A stretch of 64,000 bases of DNA from Panagrolaimus kolymaensis (lineage: Eukaryota; Nematoda; Chromadorea; Rhabditida; Panagrolaimidae), in assembly GCA_028622995.1 (NCBI GenBank), contig JAJQJQ010000004.1:3720001-3784000 (forward strand), read 5' to 3'. Below are positions 11,921 through 21,778 of the stretch, piece after piece. Within the stretch, counting starts at the first letter, position 1, and the number at the start of each line of letters is the position of its first letter. The notes beneath the pieces are model-generated. The model was not told where the DNA came from and did no database searches. It saw only the letters and a program-made list of their open reading frames with translations. The position numbers and the translations under genes are program-made.

Positions 11921-13121
11921 CTAATTTGCAGAAGGCATGATGAGCCATTTAGGTAATTCATAGCTTTTATTTGGATAACGTCGTGTTATAGCATCTTTGA
12001 AAACTTTAATAACGTCTGCAGAATCAACCGCTTCAAGTGGCATAGAAATAAGAACACGATGAAGTTTGCGAAGTTCTCTTGGAAGTCTTTTAAATTCTTG
12101 GTGTTCTTCAAATAGTTTTTTCGCTTCATGAATTGAAGTTTGATCACGAATTGAACGCCAGAAAAACCTATAAAAGCAACAACAAAAATGTTACAAAAAG
12201 AGATAATGAAGTAAACTACTCACTTTCCACTAATCATTTCAGCAATGACATAAATCAAAGAAATATAATCATCAGAAGATCCTTGTTCACGATGAGAATG
12301 AGCTCGAGTTGAAGAATATCGAAGACAACCCTCAAATGGAGCAGTTACTCGTGGTCTAAAAATGGCAATGAATGTAAACAAAAAATATTAGCAGAACATA
12401 CCCATGTGGATAAGGAAATGGATGACAGAGGCTCATATCAGTGATGATCATTTGAGAACTGATTAAATTAAATGTTAATGGAACAGGATATGAGAATGAA
12501 TAAGGCGAAACTAAACGATGAACAAATCCAGCACGATGAAGAGCAGCAAGTCAATAAGCAATTCCAAGTCCAGCATGTAAAGCCAAATCAGTTGGAAGGC
12601 ATCCATTTTCAGATAAGGAAAAGAGAGAATATAAAAGAACATGTTCATGATGGACGATAATATATGGTCGATTTGTCCATTCTGGATCTCTTTCATCTTC
12701 AACAGAAGCATCAGAACCGAAAGCAAGCTAAAGAATAAATGAACGTCGTAAATGCATAATAGTTGCAAAAAGCATACATACCTTTTTGATCTAACCAGAG
12801 AATTTGTAATGTGGAAAATGCCGAGATCGTCCTAAAATAAATCGTTATTTCCATCTTTCCATACTTTAAAAAAAACCAACCTGAGACTCGTTTCAAAACA
12901 TTCAAAGTTGAATTGATTGCTTTTTGAGATATTTCACGTTTAGCATTTGGTTGTGGAATGTATACAAAAGCGGTATCAGCTGGATTATCCAAGTTGTAAA
13001 GACTGTAAACACAATAAAAGCGTTTTATTGTATCATCAATTGGTGAAGCGATAACATAATTTTCATTGAACCATCCAACAACGTTTTCAGCCTTTTCTTC
13101 AATTTCAGCGATGTCGTCCAT
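11921..13121 (-). pseudogene. CK1/TTBK-like protein kinase remnant with two in-frame stops
   Basis: Five exons can be traced: 13121-12881, 12831-12782, 12727-12402, 12355-12224 and 12167-11921. All junctions are phase-consistent and would give 331 codons. The body resembles nematode CK1/tau-tubulin-kinase-like proteins: PYIIVHHE, a helix ending LAALHRAGFVH, TDMSLC, APFEGCLRYSS, SSDDYISLIYVIAEMISG, FFWRSIRD and LPRELRKLH. Two codons are stops: TAG at 12793-12791 and TGA at 12553-12551. The catalytic loop reads HRLVSPYSF instead of HRDxKPxNF and no DFG is present, so the ancestor was probably already a pseudokinase. Start chosen at MDDIAEIEEK. Stop suppression or assembly error cannot be excluded, but the model as read is broken. 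Confidence 0.75.
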
Positions 13122-13190
13122 TTCTTCTTCTTGTGAATTGAGAACGTAATAATAATGATGATGATTTCATTTTTCTTTACAAGTAATTTG

Positions 13191-13414
13191 AGTTTGATCA
13201 CGAATTGAACGCCAGGAAAGCCTATAAAAGCAGCAAAAAAAGTTACAAAAAGAGATAATGAAGTAAACTACTCACTTTCCACTAATCATTTCAGCAATGA
13301 CATAAATCAAAGAAATATAATCATCTGAAGATCCTTGTTCACGATGATGAGCTCGGGTTGAAGAATATCGAAGACAACCCTCAAATGGAGCAGTTACTCA
13401 TGGCCTAAAAATGA
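13191..13414 (-). pseudogene. Partial duplicate of kinase-like exons 4-5
   Basis: This is a near-copy of 12137-12365, which covers the 5' part of exon 5, the intron and all of exon 4 of the neighbouring kinase remnant. It lies just upstream of that gene in the same orientation. There is one 3 bp deletion (one His codon lost) and scattered substitutions. Nothing upstream or downstream of it continues the kinase, so it is a non-functional tandem fragment. Confidence 0.8.
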
Positions 13415-13639
13415 GAATAAGTGTTGATAAACAAATCTGACAAACAATAAAATTTTAGTCAAGATTTTTTTTTTGTTTTACTAAAAAGCAAAACATTCCA
13501 AAAATTATTTTGTACAGCTCTTAGTTGCTGTTTTGATTAAATTAATCAAAACAACTTAAGCTCCTTCGCCACGTCAAGGCGGCTGTACTTTGAAGGAGAA
13601 AAGGGTTTTCACCCCCACCAGTTAACAGGTGTTTCCGAG

Positions 13640-13879
13640 AAATCTCCGAAGAGATATAAGTGAAGAAGGCCGACGCAAAAGCGAAGGATATCTCCGAAGA
13701 GATATAAGTGAAGAAGGCCGACGCAAAGCGAAGGATATCTCCGAAGAGATATAAGTGAAGAAGGCCGACGCAAAGCGAAGGATATCTCCGAAGAGATATA
13801 AGTGAAGAAGGCCGACGCAAAAGCGAAGGATATCTCCGAAGAGATATAAGTGAAGAAGGCTGACGCAAAGCGAAGGAAT
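13640..13879. repeat. Minisatellite, five copies of a 47-48 bp unit
   Basis: The unit contains CTCCGAAGAGATATAAGTGA and then GAAGGCCGACGCAAA(A)GCGAAG. Five consecutive copies differ only by one A and one C/T change. Open frames across it, including minus-strand repeats of a leucine-rich peptide, are by-products of the periodicity and are not annotated as genes. Confidence 0.9.
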
Positions 13880-13883
13880 TTAA

Positions 13884-14079
13884 ATATAAAGCGAAGAAAT
13901 ATAAATTTTTTTCGTGAATCATTTGAAAAAAACCACATCTTTTTTTGTAAATTGATTTAAAAAAATTTACAAAAAGCAGTGCACTACTTTTTTAAATTTT
14001 TTTAAATCAATTTACAAAAAAAGATGTGGTTTTTTTCAAATGATTCACGAAAAAAATTTATATTTCTTCGCTTTATATG
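13884..14079. repeat. Near-perfect 196 bp palindrome without loop
   Basis: The left arm (from ATATAAAGCGAAG) and right arm (ending CTTCGCTTTATAT) are reverse complements and meet at AGTGCACT (13978-13985). Only a few mismatches occur, close to the centre. The left arm abuts the minisatellite, sharing its GCGAAG motif. It is probably a foldback or MITE end-structure; no target duplication was identified. Confidence 0.85.
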
Positions 14080-14354
14080 GATGGAAAAAAAAAAGTTGAA
14101 AAGGGAAAGGGAAAAGTTGAAAGAGAAGAAGAAAAAGTTGAAGAATGAAATTTTAGATTCTTCGAAGCTATAGCTATAACATTTTTGGCGCCAAATTGCT
14201 GAAAGGGAAAAATAACAACTTTGCGGGAAATCGTTGCAAGAATATATCAGCCATCTTTAGGGTCAAACGAAAAAAATTAAAACTTTCAAAGTCTTCTTTC
14301 TTCATCTTTTTTTCCAGCATTGTTTACTTTTTTTTATGTAAAATTGAAACAATT

Positions 14355-15975
14355 ATGAGCGATATTTCAATATCAGAAGATGAAGCTTTAAACGAAAAAT
14401 GGAAGCATATTCGGCGTTTAACTGATCGAGAATCTGCATTTGCTCATCCTGCTTTTGTTCCTGGTAAAGAGGTAATTCATCTTTTGTTTTTTATAATAAA
14501 AATTTATGTTATGGTTTTTAGAACTTTGATTCAATTCAACAATGTAAAGTTTTGGTGGTTGGTGCTGGTGGACTTGGCTGTGAAATTTTAAAGAATTTGG
14601 TAAGCCTTTGTTTGAAGTACATACGTTTTATTACAAACTTTCATTTTCAGGCTTTATCTGGTTTCAAACATATTGAAACAATCGACATGGACACCATTGA
14701 TTTATCAAATCTGAATCGACAATTTTTATTCAGGTTTTGCTTGCTTTATCTTCATTTATTTCTGATTAAAATGATATTGGTTTTAGAGAATCAGATATTG
14801 GTAAATCAAAAGCTGAAGTTGCTGCCGAATATATCAATAAACGCATTGACGGTGTTAATGTTATTGGTCATAACTGCAAAATACAATCAAAAGATTTGAA
14901 CTTTTATCGTCGTTTTTCAATCGTTATTTGTGGTTTGGATTCAATTCTTGCTCGTCGATGGTTAAATGATACAATGGTTAAACTTTCTTTTGCTTTTTCC
15001 CCTGCTTACCTATTTTGCTTTTAGTGTAAATTAGTTGAATTTGATGCTGATGGCTCGCCTGATCCTGACACAATTGTTCCTTTGATCGATGGTGGAACAG
15101 AAGGCTTCAAAGGAAATGCTCGAGTGGTCTTTCCATTCTTCTCTCCATGCATTGAATGTACTCTTGATCTTTACCCACCTCAAATAAACTTTCCTCTTTG
15201 CACCATTGCTACAACTCCTCGACTTCCTGAACATTGCATCGAATATGTCAAAGTCATTCAATGGGATGCAGATAAACCATTTGGTGATGAACAAATCGAT
15301 GGTGATAGTCTTGAACATTTGGAATGGATTCTAGAAAAAGCACAAGCGCGAGCTAAACAATTCAATATTACTGGCGTTGATTTCCGTCTTACTCAAGGTG
15401 TGGTGAAAAGAATTATACCTGCTGTTGCTTCAACAAATGCCATCATTGCTGGATGTTGTGTTTTAGAAGCTTTGAAACTTGCTTCAAAGTATGTTTTTCC
15501 TTTTATTGTACCGACTATTAATCATTTTTTACTTTTCAGTATTGGATGTCCACTTGATAATTATCTCAACTTTTCGAACATTGATGGAGTTTTCTTTGGT
15601 CCTTTGAAACTTGATAAGAATCCTGATTGTATTGTTTGCAGCAAAAGCACTCTTGAACTTGAATCAGCCAGAACAACCTTATTGAAAGATTTTATGGAAA
15701 TTTTGATAGAAAAGTATCAACTCAAAGAACCGAGCATCCATTCTGCTGGAAATTGTCTTTACATGATCAATTCTTTGCTGCCTCAAGCTGAATCATTATC
15801 AAAAGAAAATCTTGAAAAATCTCTTCAACGTTAGTTTTCTTTGTTTTCGCTTTTATTTTTTACATTAATTTTTTTAGAGCTCAATTTATCAGATGGTGAT
15901 GAAATTCTTGTTGCTGATATCACTTTGGCAGAAGCAATTACTTTTCGTCTAAGATTTCCTTCTGAAATTGTTTAA
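14355..15975 (+). CDS. uba-3: NEDD8-activating enzyme E1 catalytic subunit (UBA3)
   Basis: Seven exons, 14355-14471, 14522-14599, 14651-14733, 14787-14976, 15025-15488, 15540-15829 and 15878-15975, encode 439 residues. The adenylation fold begins with [17 protein letters not shown] (nucleotide-binding GxGGLG), followed by [17 protein letters not shown]. The catalytic cysteine lies in [20 protein letters not shown], the signature of UBA3. CxxC zinc ligands are visible (CIEC early, CIVC later). The C-terminus, [13 protein letters not shown], is the ubiquitin-fold domain that recruits the E2 UBC12. With APPBP1/ULA1 the protein activates NEDD8 for cullin neddylation. A TTTCCAG ending at 14317 is a likely trans-splice site. 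The C. elegans orthologue is called rfl-1. Confidence 0.96.
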
Positions 15976-16071
15976 CTTGTATTTATGTATAGGTGTTTTA
16001 TTTTCTGTATTATTTCCTTGTCATTTTTTATTTTGTTTGTGAATTGTGTATTTTCATAGCATTTTTAAGAG

Positions 16072-16077
16072 AATAAA
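16072..16077 (+). terminator. Poly(A) signal of UBA3
   Basis: AATAAA lies 97 bp after the UBA3 stop and about 120 bp before a TTTCAG (ending 16198) that precedes the PIG-Q start. This spacing is typical between cistrons of nematode operons. Confidence 0.7.
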
Positions 16078-16252
16078 TTATTACTTTATAAACCTTTTCA
16101 ATCTTTCTTCTAGTATGATTTTTTCACGGTAGCCAAATTTGGCATCCATAATTTTTTGCAACATACATATAACTAAAATTAGTACAAATCTGTTTCAGCT
16201 AAATTATAATCTTTTTGAAGTCTTTGAAAAAGAAAATCGAATTGATTTGGCT

Positions 16253-16975
16253 ATGAATACTTGGTTTTTTGTTCATTCTAGGCAGGCATTCGCTGTTCGC
16301 AAAAATAATGAAAGTCAACGGCTGATATTTGCTGATACAATTCTTGGTCTTGTTCTTTGTGTTATTCTTATGAAGTTTCAATGGGCGCCAATTGTATGGG
16401 ATTCTCTGCTGTTATCTGTTAAATATATGGAACATCTCCTTGGATGGATACAAGAAACGCCAGCCGGATTAAAATTGAATTCAGAACTCAGCCATGTATT
16501 GTCAAATTTCTTCAGATATCATTTACATTTATGTCGAACTTATGTTTTAAGTTGGAGTATTTATCCAATAACTTATCTTCCTTTGATTGCACCAATTATG
16601 GGAGCTACGGTATTCATTGGTCTTTTTGTGGATATTTTATCTTTTATAACCATTCATCTTCGATGCTTTCATTTATATGGTTATCGGCTTGCATCAATAT
16701 CATGGGCAGCAATCCGAGCAACATTTTATGCTTTTCAAGAAAAGAAATGGAATCCATTGAGGCATCGACTTGATTATGTTCAACTTGATTTTCGACAACG
16801 ATTATTTGCGACACTTGAATTTTTATTTCTCATATTTTTATTACCAACGATTGCTGTTTATTGTGTTGTATTTTCTGGACTTTTTATTGTTTTTGATTCA
16901 ATATGTAAATTTTTGATTTCCGGTGTAAAAATATTTCAACGTGCTTTCATCGAAAAAAATGTTAAAGAAAAATAA
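16253..16975 (+). CDS. GPI-GlcNAc transferase subunit PIG-Q (Gpi1), short form
   Basis: A single exon of 240 residues from ATG 16253; an open frame extends upstream to a TTG at 16139, but TTTCAG at 16193-16198 suggests trans-splicing and the ATG is the first available. PIG-Q features are clear: GLVLCVILMKF, PAGLKLNSELSHVLSNFFRYH, a run of membrane segments, FITIHLRCFHLYGYRL, KKWNPLRHRLD, and LFATLEFLFLIFLLPT. PIG-Q stabilises the complex that adds GlcNAc to phosphatidylinositol at the endoplasmic reticulum, the first step of GPI-anchor synthesis. The protein starts at the conserved membrane core; the long N-terminal part found in vertebrate PIG-Q has no counterpart in the 277 bp after UBA3. 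Confidence 0.88.
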   Translation: MNTWFFVHSRQAFAVRKNNESQRLIFADTILGLVLCVILMKFQWAPIVWDSLLLSVKYMEHLLGWIQETPAGLKLNSELSHVLSNFFRYHLHLCRTYVLSWSIYPITYLPLIAPIMGATVFIGLFVDILSFITIHLRCFHLYGYRLASISWAAIRATFYAFQEKKWNPLRHRLDYVQLDFRQRLFATLEFLFLIFLLPTIAVYCVVFSGLFIVFDSICKFLISGVKIFQRAFIEKNVKEK

Positions 16976-17253
16976 ATTTTGTTGCATTTTTTAAAGTTAG
17001 CTTTAATTGTTTTTTGTTTCATTTTTGATTTGATACGTGTATTAAAAATAAATTGCTTTAGTTTCTCGTGTCTTTGTTTTAATTTTCAATGATGATTATT
17101 GCATTTAATCTACCGTAACCATGAGAACTTTTTATTAAACAAAATTTTACAAATAAAAGAAAAAAGTTAAAAATTAAAAACAATTTATTTTTTTCAAAAA
17201 TTAATTATTGATGCTTGTATTGTGTTATGGAGTTTATTTTTTGTAAAAAAAAA
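16976..17253. other. Convergent 3' ends
   Basis: Short AT-rich spacer between the stops of PIG-Q (+) and the EH-domain gene (-). It contains AATAAA motifs near 17048 (plus strand); no gene is seen. Confidence 0.5.
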
Positions 17254-19050
17254 TCATTGCAGATGAGAATTTGGCCCTGTTGCTTTACCTTGCACTTCTT
17301 CCACACGTAGTCTAAGTTGAAGGCGAATTTGAGATAATGTTGCTAATTTTGATTCAAGTTCTGAATTAACTTGTCGTAAAACTGTGCAACGTGAATGAAA
17401 ATCAGGCTTTAAGGGAATTGCTGGCGGCGAGAAGATCTTTGATTGAGAGGTTGATGACACTGATATGCCTTGACTTTCCGAAGAGGATGATGCTAAAAGG
17501 TCATGTTTTTTAGAGGTTCATTGATATCACAAAAGTCATACGAAAATCAGATGGTGAAAACATAGTTTCAAGAGTTTTGGATTGTTTTAAACCATCGAAT
17601 GACTCAGCTGCTGAAAGCGGCTGCGATGATGGCGGTGGAGCAGTATTTGCTGGAAGAGTGAGACATCGCTGAGCCGATAATCCTAGTTTTGTTGAATTAT
17701 GAAAATCAGCAGTTGGTGGTTTGGCATTGAGATCGAGACTAGCAGAACGTATATGACCTTTTTGATATGCTCTTGGTGGAGGAGCTGGTGGAGGTCCTTT
17801 AGGAACTGAAAAGGATATTGGTCCTCCTCCAACTGCGGGTTGAGAATTGCTTGATAAGTTTCCAGTTAATTGACACGACGAACCTGCAATGGGAAAGGTA
17901 AAAAAGTGAAAGCAACAAATGGAGATAAACCATTATTAGTTCGAACAGGCATAGGAACACGATCAACACACATTGGTGGATCAGCTGCAAACTCGGCTAC
18001 AGGATTGAAAGGTGTCTAAAATTTTTATCAAATTAATTTTAGGCCTTTTCCTATAGCTTGAAAGAAAGCTTGTTGAATAATAAATTGCCGATAAAATTTA
18101 ATAGCTTTTTTTCTTCCTTTATCTTACTTACAAATCCTTAAAATTTAGCTTACATTTCTTTGGGACATTGAATGCAATTTATCATGAGAAAGTGAATGTT
18201 GCTTTTCAGGTCCAGATGTCGTTGCCGAATCCACAACATCACCTCCATTAATTTGTACTAAACTACTGCTTTCCACGCTCACTCCTTCACTCGATCTTGG
18301 AGATTCATCCAATCTTTGTGGAGTTATTCGAAGATTAAAATATGATGGTAAATGTTTTGGAATTGGAACACTTCCCTGTAACATTGAAATCTTATTTGCA
18401 CTTACTAAAGCAAAAAATGGTATAATAATACCTTTTTGTTTAAAACGATGAGATGCATGGCAACGCAAAATTCATATCGATTTAACTTTCCATCAATATT
18501 TACATCAGCTAAATCCCAAATTTTACCTAAATCAGCGGTGTCTAAGCCACTTTTACGAAAAAAAGCAACAATGAGTTCATCTGAACCATTTACAGCTCCC
18601 TCAAGATTAGCATCGCCTTGGGTAACATATTGTAAATGAAGAAAAATTTGGGTGTAATAATTTTGTTGCTCCGTTGACATCGCAAATGCGTCATCATCAA
18701 GTTCATCGGGTAAACGAGCTTGAAGATTTACGCCTTCCTCCTCTCCAAAAATAACATCCTCTTCAAAATCCGCGTCTTCTAATAAATTTCTTGTTTCAGT
18801 GTCACTTTGACCATCTGAAAAAAATCAATTGTGGAATACTAAAGCAGAGGATTAATGATAACTAACGTCGTTTATCATCCTCATCTTCTCCATCATCATC
18901 TGAGTGACGATCGGTCAAATCTTCATCATCATCGCCTGAACGCGATTCATCCGATCCACTTCCAGGTTCCTCTGTATCTTCAGAATCATCTTCAAAATTT
19001 GACCATTCCTCATCTGATGCTTTCGAATGACTGGTCGAATTTTCAGCCAT
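17254..19050 (-). CDS. EH-domain endocytic adaptor, REPS-like
   Basis: Six exons, 19050-18867, 18814-18432, 18375-18154, 18015-17931, 17883-17542 and 17492-17254, encode 484 residues. The N-terminus is very acidic (Asp/Glu/Ser-rich to about residue 100). One EH domain follows (about 108-200): EQQNYYTQIF, FFRKSGLDTADLGKIWDLAD, then a calcium-loop-like DVNIDGKLNRYEFCVAMHL and VPIPKHLPSYF. The middle is Ser/Pro-rich with PPPAPPPR, an SH3-ligand-like stretch. The last 60 residues are a coiled coil (RQVNSELESKLATLSQIRLQ). This order resembles RalBP1-associated REPS1/2, which link Ral signalling to endocytosis, though vertebrate REPS1 has two EH domains. TTCAG near 19062 is a likely trans-splice site. 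Eps15-type proteins are the alternative. Confidence 0.8.
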
Positions 19051-19295
19051 TGCACAAGGGAAAGCTGAAGTAAAGTAAAACTTAAAAGATGCGATTGCAA
19101 AAATGGAAAATATAAAATTTCGACCAACGATTGAGGTTTTAAATCCAAAAAAAGAATTGTAAAAAACATTTAATAAACAAACAAGAGATCAAAACCATAA
19201 TAACAGATACAAAAAATAGTGAAAGAAAAGGCAAAAATCAACGTATCATCCATCCAATGTTTAGAAAGTGAGAAGAGTTAAAGATGGAAGAATGT

Positions 19296-19795
19296 TTATT
19301 TTTTGGATTTAGATTTTAATGTTTTTTTCGCACGATATTCGTCAATTGTTGATTGAATCTAAAAAAATGTATCGATTATTATTATTTCTAAAACTCGAAT
19401 AAAACAACTTACCTCTGACTTAAATTCTCCAACATCCAGGACATCCATAGCACTAACAATATCAGCAGCTGTGATAGTTTTACGTTTTTCTTTTGAAGCT
19501 ATTTCATTAGCACATTCTGAAGCATGTAAGCAAAATACGGCAGCAGCTCGAGCAATAGAAGTTTTGGCTTCCTAAAACGGAAATACATACATAAATTGTT
19601 TATATTACATTATTCTTGCTAAAAATAGATACTTGAAAAATTGCTTACATTACTAAAATTAACTCCTTCACCAGCAGCATTCTTCATTAATTTAACGATA
19701 GGAGCCATTGGAAGCTTGAGGTCATCGGGATTTACCTGAAAAAAATATTTAATAGTTAATTACTTGACTAAAATTAATTAATTTACCTGAGCCAT
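19296..19795 (-). CDS. Histone-fold protein POLE3/CHRAC17/DPB4
   Basis: Four exons, 19795-19787, 19735-19649, 19571-19413 and 19358-19296, encode 105 residues. The first exon codes only Met-Ala-Gln. The histone fold shows DDLKLPMAPIVKLMKNA, GVNFSNEAKTSIARAAAVFC, ASECANEIA, KRKTITAADIVSAMDVL and a Lys-rich tail, matching the small subunit of DNA polymerase epsilon and the CHRAC chromatin-remodelling complex. NF-YB is related but the LPMAPI/ISRAA-like pattern and short length favour POLE3. Its stop is 246 bp upstream of the start of the EH-domain gene on the same strand, so the two may share an operon. Confidence 0.92.
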
Positions 19796-20081
19796 GATGA
19801 GAGAGTATTGAACAAAAGTAAGCAAAAATTTATTCAAAGTCAAACAAAATAAAATTCAAAGCTTTGGAAGAAGAAATTCAAAACCGTTTTGTTGGTGCTA
19901 TTTTAAGAGAACATTGTTCGCATGTTGCTCAATGAATGGAGAGGTTGCTTTCTTTCATTCATTTTTTTGTTAGAAAAAACTTTTCTTTTTGCAAAACTTT
20001 CAAAAGTTACCTTTTTTGATTAAAATTTCATTACTTTCAATCAAACTTTTTTGATTATTGCTAAATTGAAGCTTAATAATT

Positions 20082-21753
20082 ATGTCGGATTCATCCGAAG
20101 ATGAATATGATGCTAAAGGTGGACAAGATGTTGAAGAATTTGAAGATGAGCGAACTTTTGCTGAATTGGTAAGTTTTTTTTATATATATTTAGGATTATT
20201 GAAAATATATTAATTTGCAATTTTTAGGGTGTAAATGAAGTTCTTTGTGAAGCTTGTGATCGTTTGGGCTGGAAGAAGCCATCCAAAATTCAAGCAGCAA
20301 CTTTACCAGCTGCTTTCGCAGGAAAAGATGTCATCGGTTTGGCTGAAACGGGATCTGGTAAAACTGGCGCATTTGCCATCCCAATCCTTCAAGATTTGAT
20401 GGAAAATCCTCAAAAACTATTTGGATTAGTATTGACACCAACTCGTGAATTGGCATATCAAATCGCTGAACAATTTCAAGCTTTAGGAGCTTCTATGGGT
20501 CTGCTTGTTGGTATGTAGTTACCTTTAAACCTTGAATTCTTTATAATTTCATTGTATTTCAGCTGTTATTGTTGGTGGCGTGGATAAAGTAGCGCAATCT
20601 ATGGCACTTGCAAAACGGCCGCATATTATTATTGCAACTCCTGGACGTCTTATTGATCATTTGGAAGAAACGAAAGGATTCAATCTTCGATCTCTAAAAT
20701 TTTTGGTTATGGATGAAGCTGATCGAATGTTAAACTTGGATTTTGAAGTTGAATTGGACAAGATTTTAAAGGTTATACCTAAAGATCGACGAACATTTCT
20801 CTTCTCTGCTACAATGACAAAGAAGGTTGCGAAATTGGAAAGGGCTTCATTGAAAGATCCAATGAGGATTGAAGTTTCAAATAAGTATAAAACTGTCAAA
20901 TCATTGCTTCAATATTTGTTATTTGTTCCACAAAAATATAAGGTAAGGGATTTTAGAGATATTCGTAAAGTAATCACCATATTTTTTTAGGAAGCAAATT
21001 TGGTCTTTTTGTTAAACGAAAAAGCTGGAAATACTTTTATTATCTTCTGTTCCACATGTCAAAGTGTTTTGAAGTTAACATTGATGCTTCGACATTTAGG
21101 TTTTCCAGCGCTTCCACTTCATGGACAAATGTCTCAGGTTGGAATCACTTTTTTACTTTATGCTTACGTTGTTGCTAATAGTACATGTTTTTAGGCGAAG
21201 CGTCTTGGTTCGCTAAACAAATTCAAAGCTAAAGAAAGATCTATTCTTGTTTGTACGGATGTTGCTTCCCGTGGTCTTGATATTCCTCATGTTGACATGG
21301 TAATCAATTACGATGTTCCAGCCGCTTCAAAAGATTATATTCACAGAGTTGGTCGTACTGCTCGTGCTGGTCGAAAAGGTCTCGCTATTACTGTTGTAAC
21401 TCAATATGATGTTGAATTGTATCAAAAAGTTGAAGCACTTATTGGTGTTAAACTTGACAAATATCCTACAAACAATGATGAAGTCCTTTTACTTGTGGAA
21501 AGTGTTACAAATGCTCTTCGACTTGCTTCAAATGTAAGTTTTTGTTTTTATTAAATATGGTTTTTATATTTAACGATATGATTTGCAGGAAGTCAAAGAA
21601 CTTGAAAAAGATAAAAGATTCGGCAAAAAGAAAGGTAGTCAATCGGCATTTTTGGATGATATTGATGCAGATGAAGGAAATAGCCGACATTTGAAAAAGA
21701 GAAAAGGAAAAGCTGGTGGAGGTGGAAAAATGAAAGTTCGAAAAATGTTATAA
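20082..21753 (+). CDS. ddx-47: DEAD-box RNA helicase DDX47/Rrp3
   Basis: Six exons, 20082-20168, 20228-20510, 20563-20942, 20991-21137, 21195-21533 and 21589-21753, encode 466 residues. Motifs appear in order: Q-motif region ([14 protein letters not shown]), [12 protein letters not shown], Ia PTRELA, GG (IVGGVD), Ib [37 protein letters not shown] and [13 protein letters not shown]. The C-terminus is basic ([11 protein letters not shown]). DDX47 helicases act in the nucleolus on pre-18S rRNA processing. Assignment over other DEAD helicases rests on the short acidic N-terminus, [19 protein letters not shown] and overall length. It faces the POLE3 gene head-to-head across 286 bp. Confidence 0.93.
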
Positions 21754-21778
21754 TAATTTTATTTTGTTTTTTTCTTGA

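Noticed and set aside
13542..13938. Minus-strand repetitive leucine-rich open frames
   Set aside because: Generated by the minisatellite; two frames are open at once because the unit is repeated.
16139..16252. Longer PIG-Q N-terminus
   Set aside because: The extension has only a TTG start and crosses a TTTCAG acceptor, so it is probably outron sequence.
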